Source of the DNA: Candidatus Stahliibacteriota bacterium
GTDB taxonomy: Bacteria > Hydrothermota > Tepidihabitantia > SM23-42
NCBI GenBank assembly: GCA_030613445.1
Contig: JAUWLY010000092.1
Coordinates: 1-9,452, forward strand
DNA: 9,452 bases
Direction of reading: 5' to 3'
Shown here: positions 1-6,424 of the stretch, piece after piece
Layout: each line of letters begins with the position of its first letter
Position numbering within the stretch: the first letter of the stretch is position 1
Program-made: the position numbers and the translations under genes
The notes under the pieces: model-generated
The model's database searches: none
Seen by the model: only the letters and a program-made list of their open reading frames with translations
What the model was told of the DNA's origin: nothing

Positions 1-402
1 GCATTGATCGGATCGTGTACTAATGGGAGGTTAGAAGATTTGGCCGCCGCAGCAAAGATTTTGCAAGGTAAGACAGTACATCCAGACACACGGTTACTGG
101 TGATCCCGGCTTCACGCAAGGTCTATCTTGAGGCTCTACATGAAGGCTATATTGATATTTTTGTCCGAGCCGGCGGGCTCATATTAAATCCAGGGTGCGG
201 ACCTTGTCTTGGTGCACATCAGGGTTTACTTGCTTCTGGAGAAATTTGTTTGGCAACGACGAATCGCAATTTTAAGGGGCGGATGGGCAGTCCAGAAGCG
301 TTTGTCTATCTGGCATCACCTGGTACTGTTGCCGCATCAGCAATAAAAGGCGAGATTGTTCCCCCACGGATTTACGCGGATATTGATACGGAAGGACACT
401 GA
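1..402 (+). CDS. leuC: 3-isopropylmalate dehydratase large subunit, C-terminal part
   Basis: This is the last 133 codons of LeuC; the gene begins upstream of the window. LeuC with LeuD isomerises 2-isopropylmalate to 3-isopropylmalate in leucine synthesis, using a [4Fe-4S] cluster. All three expected cluster cysteines are visible: C6 in GSCTNGR and C66 and C69 in GCGPCLG. The downstream TTNRNFKGRMGSPEA and YLASPGTVAASAI stretches are characteristic. The GCGPCLG form belongs to the shorter LeuC type that resembles homoaconitase, so a homoaconitase role cannot be fully excluded. After GEIVPP, where the family usually ends soon, a tail of about 11 residues (RIYADIDTEGH) is encoded by the left arm of an inverted repeat and the bases after it. 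The TGA stop overlaps the ATG of the next gene by one base (TGATG). Confidence 0.95.
   Translation, partial: ALIGSCTNGRLEDLAAAAKILQGKTVHPDTRLLVIPASRKVYLEALHEGYIDIFVRAGGLILNPGCGPCLGAHQGLLASGEICLATTNRNFKGRMGSPEAFVYLASPGTVAASAIKGEIVPPRIYADIDTEGH
367..386. repeat. Left arm of inverted repeat flanking the GxxExxY insert
   Basis: These 20 bases match the reverse complement of 828-847 at 17 of 20 positions; one of the three differences would be a G-U pair in RNA. The arm starts just after the conserved end of LeuC and encodes its odd tail (RIYADI). The two arms bracket the GxxExxY domain. I see the match directly; a role in insertion or RNA pairing is inference. Confidence 0.6.
390..396 (+). promoter_or_regulatory. 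Shine-Dalgarno site for the GxxExxY-LeuD fusion
   Basis: GGAAGGA ends five bases before the ATG at 402 and lies inside the last codons of leuC. It supports translation starting at the GxxExxY N-terminus and coupling to leuC through the TGATG overlap. Confidence 0.6.
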
Positions 403-1349
403 TGACTCTATTATATGAGGAATTAAGTTATAAAGTAAGGGGTTGTGCTATAGATGTGAGAAAGAACTATGGTCCAGGTCATAAAGAAGTGATATACCAA
501 AGAGCACTTGCCGAAGAATTGAATGCTACGAATATTGACTTTAGACAAGAACAGGCGATTAAGGTATTTTCACCAAGATCAGGCAGGGTTGTCGGTACAT
601 ATCGACCAGATTTTATTATCGAAGATAAGATCATCGTGGAATTAAAATCGCTTATTCAAATCCCGAAGGAAATGGTCAATCAATTGTATAGTTACTTAAG
701 AAATAGCGAATACGAACTTGGTTTTTTAATCAATTTTGGAGGGCAACGACTAACCATAAAGAGGGTTGTTCATTCTAATAATCGGAAGGCGTGGTTTAAG
801 AGAATTAGCACTCCGCGTCAATCTGCTTCAGTATCAGCGTCAATCCGTATTATAGGAAAAGTATACAAATTCGGCGACAATATAAATACTGATGTGATTT
901 ATCCAGGTAAGTATCTATCTATTACCGCAGATCGCGAGGAAATGGCAAAGCATTGCTTTGAGGCGGTCCATCCTGAATTTCTGAAAAATGCTAAGCCCGG
1001 CAATATTATCGTCGGCGGTAAGAACTTCGGCTGTGGGTCATCGCGCGAGCAAGCGGCAACTTGCCTCAAGTATTTTGGTATCAGAGCTGTAGTTGCGGAA
1101 ACCTTTGCCCGGATTTTCTACAGGAATGCAATCAATTTAGGTCTGCCAGTGATCATCGCGCCGGGGATAACGCAACACGTCGAACACGACAACGATATTG
1201 AAATCGATCTGCAGACCGGTATAATAAAGAATATGCAAACTAATGAGATAATTAAAGCAAAGAGACTACCGGATTTTATTTTGGAGATAGTTACGAGCAA
1301 CGGTTTGATACCATATTTGAAGAAAAAACTCGGCATTCAAAGCAATTAG
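402..1349 (+). CDS. leuD: GxxExxY (PD-(D/E)XK-like) domain fused to 3-isopropylmalate dehydratase small subunit LeuD
   Basis: One open frame of 315 residues joins two unrelated domains. Residues 1 to about 135 form a GxxExxY-family protein (PF13366 type): G26/E29/Y32 in GHKEVIY, then RPDF with D70 and VELK with E80 and K82, which match a PD-(D/E)XK nuclease core. Residues 136-147 are a Ser/Ala-rich linker. Residues 148-315 are a complete LeuD: GKVYKFGDNINTD, the substrate-loop position YLSI (171-174), FGCGSSREQAA (209-219) and AETFARIFYRNAINLG. There is no ATG, GTG or TTG in frame near the LeuD boundary (next Met is residue 181), so LeuD can be made only as the fusion unless a rare ATT or ATC start is used. 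The start at 402 is preceded by GGAAGGA and gives the normal GxxExxY N-terminus. LeuD should pair with LeuC; the role of the nuclease-fold domain is unknown. Confidence 0.9.
   Translation: MTLLYEELSYKVRGCAIDVRKNYGPGHKEVIYQRALAEELNATNIDFRQEQAIKVFSPRSGRVVGTYRPDFIIEDKIIVELKSLIQIPKEMVNQLYSYLRNSEYELGFLINFGGQRLTIKRVVHSNNRKAWFKRISTPRQSASVSASIRIIGKVYKFGDNINTDVIYPGKYLSITADREEMAKHCFEAVHPEFLKNAKPGNIIVGGKNFGCGSSREQAATCLKYFGIRAVVAETFARIFYRNAINLGLPVIIAPGITQHVEHDNDIEIDLQTGIIKNMQTNEIIKAKRLPDFILEIVTSNGLIPYLKKKLGIQSN
828..847. repeat. Right arm of inverted repeat flanking the GxxExxY insert
   Basis: This is the partner of 367-386 and ends within one or two codons of where normal LeuD sequence begins. It encodes part of the Ser/Ala-rich linker. 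Read in reverse complement it resembles the leuC tail at the protein level as well (RIDADTEAD then stop, against RIYADIDTEGH then stop), as if a copy of the leuC 3' end had been placed in inverted orientation. Confidence 0.6.
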
Positions 1350-1353
1350 GAGG
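1348..1353 (+). promoter_or_regulatory. Shine-Dalgarno site of the ktrA-like gene
   Basis: AGGAGG overlaps the TAG stop of the fusion gene and lies five bases before the ATG at 1359. This strong, well-spaced site fixes the original start of the broken gene upstream of its internal stop. Confidence 0.75.
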
Positions 1354-1358
1354 AAATA

Positions 1359-2045
1359 ATGAAACAATTTGTCGTTATAGGATTAGGTCGTTTTGGGTCA
1401 AGCATTGCCCAGGCACTAAGCGAAAAGGGCTTTGATGTCCTGGCTATCGACTAAGATGAAGAACGCATTAAGGAAATGGAAGGTATAGTTTCTCAATCAA
1501 TCGTTATGGATGCCACTGATGAAAAAGGTTTGAAAGAACTCGGCATTACTGATTTTGACACGGCCATAGTGAGTATGGGTGAGACTATAGAAGATAGTAT
1601 TATGATTACCTTATCATTGAAAGAAATGGGTTTGAGAAAGGTGATAGTGAAAGCGAAAAGTGAATTACACTCGAAAATCTTGAGGAAAGTCGGAGCTGAC
1701 CGAATTATCTTCCCGGAAAGGGAAATGGCTGAAAGACTTGCTGAGAGCATCGCCAGTCCAAAGATCTTTGATTTTATTGAGCTCTCAAAGACTTACGGCA
1801 TAATCGAGATGGTTGTCCCCAAGCGACTCGTTAATAAAACCCTCAGTGAGTTAAAAATGCGTGAGAAATTTAGAGTAAGTGTGATTGCTATTAAAAGGAA
1901 GTTACCGTTTACCCTGCCCGATGGTTCGACAGATTTCAAAGAGGAAATCATCGTTGGTCCGGGTGGTGACGACGAAGTAATATCAGGCGATGTATTGATT
2001 ATGCTCGGTAAAAACGAAAACCTCGAAAAAATTGAGAAATTATGA
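1359..2045 (+). pseudogene. ktrA: KtrA/TrkA-type potassium uptake regulator with in-frame TAA at codon 32
   Basis: From the ATG at 1359 the frame encodes a full-length RCK protein of 228 codons. The Rossmann (TrkA-N) domain starts MKQFVVIGLGRFGSS, with GxGxxG at residues 8-13 and D31 at the end of strand 2. A TrkA-C domain fills about residues 145-228 (IVGPGGDDEVISGDVLIMLG). Such proteins sit in the cytoplasm, bind nucleotides and gate KtrB/TrkH channels. Codon 32 (1452-1454) is TAA, exactly where the family has a residue between VLAID and DEERI; Lys, Gln or Glu is one base away. Nothing else is damaged. Reinitiation at the ATG at 1476 (codon 40) would give 189 residues lacking the GxGxxG strand. 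A sequencing error or a very recent mutation is likely. No channel subunit is in the window. The last codons overlap the next gene by ATGA. Confidence 0.8.
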
Positions 2046-2299
2046 ATCAGGAATTCGACGACCTTCTCGAACTGGGTAATTTCTATATTCTAAGCCAAGA
2101 GTTTGGAGAAGCTATTAAGGTTCTAAAAATGGCTGAAAAAATCGATCGGATGAATCCTGAACTGTACAACAACTTGGGTATGGCTTACGAAGGCTTGAGT
2201 GAAAAAGATAAGGCGCGCGATTCGTTCCGGCTCGTCTTAAAGCTGAACCCAAACCACAAATCAGCTCAGGAACACCTTACCAGGTTAATTGAAGAATGA
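2042..2299 (+). CDS. Small tetratricopeptide (TPR) repeat protein
   Basis: This 85-residue protein is almost entirely two TPR units: about residues 4-37 (LLELGNFYILSQEFGEAIKVLKMAEKI) and 38-71 (NPELYNNLGMAYEGLSEKDKARDSF then LKLNPNH), followed by a short helix. There is no signal peptide or membrane segment, so it is probably a cytoplasmic protein-binding scaffold with an unknown partner. Its ATG overlaps the ktrA-like stop and its TGA overlaps the DUF366 start, both as ATGA, so translation of the three genes is likely coupled. That could make it an accessory of the potassium regulator, but this is inference from position only. Confidence 0.85.
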   Translation: MNQEFDDLLELGNFYILSQEFGEAIKVLKMAEKIDRMNPELYNNLGMAYEGLSEKDKARDSFRLVLKLNPNHKSAQEHLTRLIEE

Positions 2300-2853
2300 A
2301 GACCAGATATATCGAGCAAGAGATGCTTTATACTGGGGTACAATTGCATAGCAACTATGCATATAGTGAATTCGATTTGCTTGGCGATTCAATTATTGCT
2401 TTCTGTGGGAAGTGTGATATTCCGGCTGAACGGATGGTTGATATTGAAGATGTCAAAGACAGTGCAAAGATATATTCTGAGTCGATGTTGCATTTCATTG
2501 TTGAACACTATGATACTGATCTTGAAAAAGCAATCCTCTGGCAATTCGTGTTGACTACCATTGTTGGCGAAGTTCTGAGTGAGATGTCCCGTAGTGCCAG
2601 CATTACAAGGCGAGGAAGTGATTTGTATGATGACGAGGCCAAATTGTCAATCTCTATTGCGACCGTGACGCCGCTATCTTCGCTCATACACTTTGGTATT
2701 AATATTGTATCTGATAATACACCGGTGAAGACAAAGGGCTTGAAAGACTATGATATTGATCCACGTAAGTTTGCCGAGCAAGTTATCGCCCGATACAAGA
2801 CTGAACAGACAGATATTGAAAAAGCACGCTGCAAGGTAAAATGGGTAAAGTAA
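2296..2853 (+). CDS. DUF366 family protein
   Basis: The 185-residue product matches my memory of DUF366 (PF04017), a family of about this length found in archaea and some bacteria. Recognisable stretches are LLGDSIIAFCG near residue 28, MVDIEDVKDSAKIYSESMLHFIVEHYD near 46-73, and DPRKFAEQVIARY near the C-terminus. The acidic and serine-rich IEDVKDSAKIYSESM block looks like the conserved core. There is no signal peptide or membrane segment. I know of no established function. It overlaps the TPR gene by four bases and is followed by queE on the same strand, which hints at a link with deazaguanine or tRNA modification, but position alone does not prove it. Confidence 0.8.
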   Translation: MKTRYIEQEMLYTGVQLHSNYAYSEFDLLGDSIIAFCGKCDIPAERMVDIEDVKDSAKIYSESMLHFIVEHYDTDLEKAILWQFVLTTIVGEVLSEMSRSASITRRGSDLYDDEAKLSISIATVTPLSSLIHFGINIVSDNTPVKTKGLKDYDIDPRKFAEQVIARYKTEQTDIEKARCKVKWVK

Positions 2854-2858
2854 TCAAA

Positions 2859-2922
2859 CGCAGGATCGCTACGCTCGCAGGATCGCTATGCTCGCAGGAT
2901 CACTGCGCTCGCAGGAAACGCT
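2859..2922. repeat. 17-bp tandem repeat, three full units plus a partial
   Basis: Units CGCAGGATCGCTACGCT (2859-2875), CGCAGGATCGCTATGCT (2876-2892) and CGCAGGATCACTGCGCT (2893-2909) are followed by a degenerate partial copy to 2922. The third unit and its boundary contain a 5-bp palindrome, CTGCG-CT-CGCAG (2903-2914), which is imperfect in the others. GCTCGCA (2907-2913) also pairs with TGCGAGC at 2939-2945. It starts six bases after the DUF366 stop, and a T-rich stretch follows at 2921-2934, so it could act as a weak terminator. Confidence 0.85.
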
Positions 2923-2952
2923 TCTTTTTATTTTACATTGCGAGCCAGAGGA

Positions 2953-3050
2953 GATACTGCAAGTTCCGCCATTCTTGCATGGCGGGACGATACTGCAAAC
3001 CTCGACTTTGTCGGGGTGGTACTGCGAATCCCAATGGGATGATGCTGCAT
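2953..3050. repeat. Array of 10-base cores alternating with palindromes
   Basis: Four copies of a 10-base core occur: GATACTGCAA (2953-2962), GATACTGCAA (2989-2998), GGTACTGCGA (3018-3027) and the diverged GATGCTGCAT (3041-3050). Each gap is filled exactly by one palindrome. These are 2963-2988 (10-bp stem, 6-base loop), 2999-3017 (8-bp stem, TTT loop) and 3028-3040 (5-bp stem, AAT loop). The stems differ in sequence while the cores are conserved, and each of the first two stems contains one G-T pair. The last core ends eight bases before the queE ATG. Confidence 0.8.
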
Positions 3051-3058
3051 TTTTCTGC

Positions 3059-3742
3059 ATGAAGGGTTATATTAGTGAAGTTTTTACTTCTATCCAGGGT
3101 GAAGGCATTAGAGTGGGGAGGCGACAGACTTTTATAAGATTTTTGGGCTGTAACCTTTCCTGTAATTATTGCGACACACCAAATACCCAGAAAATGGAAG
3201 GTCTGTTTGTCTATGCTGGCAAGGTCTCACCTAATCCGGTTGAATTGGATTTCCTTCTTGATAAACTGGATGCTGATGAAATCAGTATCACGGGTGGGGA
3301 ACCCTTATTGCAAATAGAGTTTCTTGACGGTTTATGTAAGAAGATTCGGCAGATGAAAAAGGATATCTGTATCGACACTAATGGTACTTTACCTGATGAG
3401 TTGAAGAAAGTCATACATCACATGAATACCGTGTCCTTAGATTTCAAAATTCCTACAGCAACGGGACGACCTAAACTCTGGGATGAACATGAGAAATGCC
3501 TCAGGATAGCTGCCAGTAAGAGAGTGTTTGTGAAAATAGTAATCAACGAGAATGTATTACCGCAAGAACTCGATAAAGCGTGTGAAATCATAAAAAAAGC
3601 AGATAAGAACATACCGCTTATTATCCAGCCGGTTTTCGAGCGGGCAATCCCCAATATCCTTGATCTCCAGAAAACCGCACTAAAGCAGCTAAATGATGTA
3701 CGAATAATTCCTCAGGTCCACAAGTATCTCGGTCTTATCTAG
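3059..3742 (+). CDS. queE: 7-carboxy-7-deazaguanine synthase (radical SAM)
   Basis: QueE converts 6-carboxytetrahydropterin to 7-carboxy-7-deazaguanine, a step to preQ0 and queuosine. From the ATG at 3059 the protein has 227 residues, normal for the family, and opens MKGYISEVFTSIQGEG as QueE does. The CxxxCxxC cluster is C31/C35/C38 in CNLSCNYC. GGEP (79-82), DTNG (106-109) and SLDFKIP (126-132) are in place, and the C-terminus QVHKYLG fits. The frame stays open upstream to an ATG at 2888, but that extension is translated palindrome array with no family resemblance, so I chose 3059. There is no clear Shine-Dalgarno there. queC, queD and queF are not in the window. The next gene converges 30 bases away with no obvious terminator between. 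Confidence 0.92.
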   Translation: MKGYISEVFTSIQGEGIRVGRRQTFIRFLGCNLSCNYCDTPNTQKMEGLFVYAGKVSPNPVELDFLLDKLDADEISITGGEPLLQIEFLDGLCKKIRQMKKDICIDTNGTLPDELKKVIHHMNTVSLDFKIPTATGRPKLWDEHEKCLRIAASKRVFVKIVINENVLPQELDKACEIIKKADKNIPLIIQPVFERAIPNILDLQKTALKQLNDVRIIPQVHKYLGLI

Positions 3743-3772
3743 GATTAAAGCGCGGTTAAAAGTAATCGGAAA

Positions 3773-5077
3773 TTAGGGCGGGTAGCCCACTTTCTCAAGA
3801 AAATTGTTACGATAGGAGAGATTCGGTAAAATGTTGAACAACATCGTATTGTAGATACCGAGTCTCGGTGAAGTTGAGATATTTCTGTAGAGAATAGAAT
3901 CCCAGGAATAGAAGCCGTCACGCAACCATTCCATCCATGAATAAAGAGCTTGTGGCGTCATACCCGGGATTTGAACAACCGGCATCCAGTGATCAAAGAG
4001 TGTCAGATCTTGTGCAATAAAACCATCCTTTTGATATTTTCGGTAGGTCCGAGTTTTGGGCATTGGTGTCTGGACAGTAACTTTGATCATATCAACTTTG
4101 ACATTCAGAAGAAACTTCAGTAATTTTTGATAGAAAGTAAAATCTTCACCTTCAAAACCGAGTCTTAACAAAAGACCACATGCTATTCTGTTGTTATGGA
4201 GCAGTCCGATCTGGCGCTTCTTTTCCCTTAGAAAGGTCGTATCACCGATTTTGCGTACCAAATCATCACCTAACCAGTCTTCCTTCAGGTGTACGATGCG
4301 GACACCATTGTCGCGCAGTATAGGGAATATTTCAGGGTGCTTGAACAGCAGACCAGTACTCTGACATATCCACATCTTTTTGAAGCGCCAGCACTTTTCT
4401 AAAAAGCTAATTGCATAATCCATATCATAGAAGAAATTGTCATCGCGCAAGAAGACAATCTTCCGCTTTATATACGCAACTGCATGGATCGCCTCGCCAA
4501 GATCCCACTGGACCAGTTTTTTGTACATGATGTTTTCATAGCAGAAATCCTTGTTGTGCTTAAGGCACGTACAGCCAAAGGATGTTCTCAGTTGTGATAG
4601 TACCGGGGTTAAGCCATATTTAATTTCAATTGCGCGGTCGATATTAAAGTGATCTTTCCGGTTTGACCTGTAAATCCTTGACAGCTTACCGCTTGCCGCT
4701 TCGGCAAGGATCTTCATCCAGATATTGGCGATATCACCGATTATCGTGCTGTCGGCGAAATTCTTATTGAGTTCAGGAAAGAGTGTTGGGAAAAATCCAT
4801 ATGAGATCACCTTGGTATCACGCGGCCAGTTTTTCCTTACCGTCGATGAAACGTAGCGCGAAAGGTTTAGAGGCACGTTGACAACAACCAGGTCGGGTCT
4901 GAACTCGGGCTTTTTTTCAATACGTTCATCATAGTATCTGAAGTCATGTGGTTTTGATAGGAAAGAAAGACGCATTGCATCATAATTAGGTCTACGAAAG
5001 AAAGCGCTTCCTTTTATCGCTTCGTAGGAGGTATATCTTTTCTGGGTCGTTGCCGGGTTATAGAACAAAATTTTCAT
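3773..5077 (-). CDS. B12-binding-type radical SAM protein with non-canonical cysteine motif
   Basis: This 434-residue protein follows the layout of cobalamin-binding radical SAM enzymes (BchE/HpnP type). MKILFYNP starts a Rossmann-like N-domain with PDLVVVNVP (61-69) and a degraded form of the GG-H-T-P-E region (about 94-102). I see no DxHxxG cobalamin motif. The barrel is supported by IVFLRDDNFFYD (207-218), the PEIFPILRDNGVR region, and MIKVTVQTPMPKTRTY followed by a C-terminal MTPQALYSWMEWLRDGFYS. At the cluster site (RTSFGC, 164-169) the cysteines are C169, C171 and C179, giving CxCx7C instead of CxxxCxxC. It may bind a cluster differently or have lost radical chemistry. It is last in the ispD-dxr-rseP operon, 27 bases after rseP. 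The substrate is unknown; a lipid or isoprenoid link is suggested only by position. Confidence 0.75.
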   Translation of the reverse strand: MKILFYNPATTQKRYTSYEAIKGSAFFRRPNYDAMRLSFLSKPHDFRYYDERIEKKPEFRPDLVVVNVPLNLSRYVSSTVRKNWPRDTKVISYGFFPTLFPELNKNFADSTIIGDIANIWMKILAEAASGKLSRIYRSNRKDHFNIDRAIEIKYGLTPVLSQLRTSFGCTCLKHNKDFCYENIMYKKLVQWDLGEAIHAVAYIKRKIVFLRDDNFFYDMDYAISFLEKCWRFKKMWICQSTGLLFKHPEIFPILRDNGVRIVHLKEDWLGDDLVRKIGDTTFLREKKRQIGLLHNNRIACGLLLRLGFEGEDFTFYQKLLKFLLNVKVDMIKVTVQTPMPKTRTYRKYQKDGFIAQDLTLFDHWMPVVQIPGMTPQALYSWMEWLRDGFYSWDSILYRNISTSPRLGIYNTMLFNILPNLSYRNNFLEKVGYPP

Positions 5078-5091
5078 AGTTCTAAAGAACT
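5078..5091 (-). promoter_or_regulatory. Palindrome abutting the radical SAM start codon
   Basis: AGTTCT-TT-AGAACT (minus-strand reading) is a perfect 6-bp inverted repeat with a two-base centre. Its last base touches the ATG at 5077-5075 and it occupies the place of the Shine-Dalgarno site, for which I see no candidate. It could be an operator or a small translation-blocking hairpin. Confidence 0.4.
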
Positions 5092-5104
5092 AAGCATAAC
5101 GAAG

Positions 5105-6424
5105 TTATCTTGTGATGTCGTTGAATGTGACGAACAAAATGAGGAGGAGAATGAGCGCATAGCCTATCTGTTGCAGAATAAGTATTGTTTTTTTGCTGAA
5201 GCGCTTACGTCTTACCGCTTCTATTGTACCGATAAGAATGTGACCACCATCAAGTGCCGGGATAGGGAAGAGGTTGATTATCCCCAGGTTTATTGAAATT
5301 AGTGTCAAAAGACCAAGTAGACGTTCAAAACCCCAGTGTGCGGATTCGGCACTGAGTTTGAAGATCGCAATGGGACCTCCAATTTGATTTGCTGGAATTT
5401 GACGTGTGATTAACTGATAGAAGATGTCCAGCATGCGATAGGTCAATTCCAAGGTTCTTTCTATGGCTAATCCTATGGCATTGATTATGGATAGGTATTT
5501 TCTAGAATGAGGCATAAACACTCCGATTTGACCGATTGTGTCTTTAGCTACCGGGTCATATATAGTTGTTGGCGTTATCTCTGCGAGCCGTCTTTCATCA
5601 CCGTGTTGCCACTCAAAAACAAGGGGGATATCTCTGGTTTGACGCACTAGTTCCACCATTTCGTACCACGTGTGTATCTGTCGATCGTCAATTCTGAGGA
5701 CCAGATCTCCTTTTTTCATACCTGCTTTATCAGCTGGACCGTTCTGTTTTAGATCGGCGATAAGCGGGGGTATGATCGGCCTCAGTCCAGTTGACTCGGC
5801 TTCAAAGAAGACCGTGATATTAACTACTTCACCATCCCTCAATGCGGTTACAGTGATCTCTTTGTGATAATCCATACGTTCATAGAATTCTTCCCAGTAA
5901 CTGACAGGTATACCATCAAGAGCGATTATCGAATCGCCAGTGACCAATCCAGAGTTCTCATAATAGCTTCCTTCAACAATTTGGACCCGCATATACGGTG
6001 TAATGATCAAACCATAGACCACAAAGCTGAAGAACAATACGATAAAAGCCGAGAAAAGATTGAACAGAGGGCCAGCTAAAACAACGATTATACGTTTGTA
6101 TATGGGTGCATCATAGAAACCAAACTGCCCTTCTGGAGGTGCCTGGGTTTCGGGTTTTGGTAAGGGTTCTTTATCATGTTTCAGGATTTTACCTTCGTCT
6201 TCGCCGGCCATCTTTACGTAGCCACCCAAAGGGAAGTATGCTATTCGAAAATCAGTCTCGCCAATTTTCATCCTGATCAACGGCGGACCGTAGCCTATTG
6301 AGAATTTCTCGACTGGTATACCGAATATTTTGGCAAGTAAAAAATGGCCAAACTCGTGGATCGTTATACAAAAACCGAGAATGAAGAGAAATGGCATAAT
6401 TGAATACAGGACAAAATTGATCAT
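5105..6424 (-). CDS. rseP: Site-2 protease RseP, inner-membrane zinc metalloprotease
   Basis: RseP cuts transmembrane substrates, classically anti-sigma factors and leftover signal peptides. With the start at 6424 the protein has 439 residues, close to the usual 450. HEFGH (23-27) in the first membrane helix binds zinc. FPLGGYVKMAGE (64-75) is the membrane-associated loop. A second helix covers about 112-142, two PDZ domains about 148-205 and 218-285, and QIGGPIAIF (347-355) precedes the third helix with NLFPIPALDGGH (384-395), whose D392 completes the active site. A last helix covers about 412-434. I chose 6424 over an in-frame ATG at 6454 because AGGAG (6435-6431) is correctly spaced, the ATG overlaps the dxr stop as ATGA, and MINFVLYSI begins the membrane helix directly. 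Confidence 0.95.
   Translation of the reverse strand: MINFVLYSIMPFLFILGFCITIHEFGHFLLAKIFGIPVEKFSIGYGPPLIRMKIGETDFRIAYFPLGGYVKMAGEDEGKILKHDKEPLPKPETQAPPEGQFGFYDAPIYKRIIVVLAGPLFNLFSAFIVLFFSFVVYGLIITPYMRVQIVEGSYYENSGLVTGDSIIALDGIPVSYWEEFYERMDYHKEITVTALRDGEVVNITVFFEAESTGLRPIIPPLIADLKQNGPADKAGMKKGDLVLRIDDRQIHTWYEMVELVRQTRDIPLVFEWQHGDERRLAEITPTTIYDPVAKDTIGQIGVFMPHSRKYLSIINAIGLAIERTLELTYRMLDIFYQLITRQIPANQIGGPIAIFKLSAESAHWGFERLLGLLTLISINLGIINLFPIPALDGGHILIGTIEAVRRKRFSKKTILILQQIGYALILLLILFVTFNDITR

Noticed and set aside
1452..1454. Recoded TAA (stop-codon reassignment) in ktrA
   Set aside because: TAA, TAG and TGA all end genes normally in this window, and no other in-frame TAA occurs inside a gene.
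2953..3050. CRISPR array
   Set aside because: The cores are only 10 bases, and the intervening segments are palindromes of falling length instead of unrelated spacers of equal length. No cas genes are seen.
2888..3058. Longer queE starting at 2888
   Set aside because: The added 57 residues are translated repeats, and QueE proteins begin at the MKGYISEVFTSIQGEG segment encoded from 3059.
2854..3058. preQ1 riboswitch ahead of queE
   Set aside because: I find no C-rich loop with an A-rich tail of the preQ1 type; the hairpins here are simple palindromes separated by cores.
2869..3060. Minus-strand ORF with an EGF-like look (PPCKNGGTC and several cysteines)
   Set aside because: The cysteines come from the repeated core read in reverse (GCAGTA) and from the palindromes. 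There is no start signal or domain context, and it overlaps the repeat array exactly.
3743..3788. Bidirectional terminator between queE and the radical SAM gene
   Set aside because: Only a 4-bp stem (GGGC with GCCC) is visible, inside the radical SAM coding end and with no T-run.
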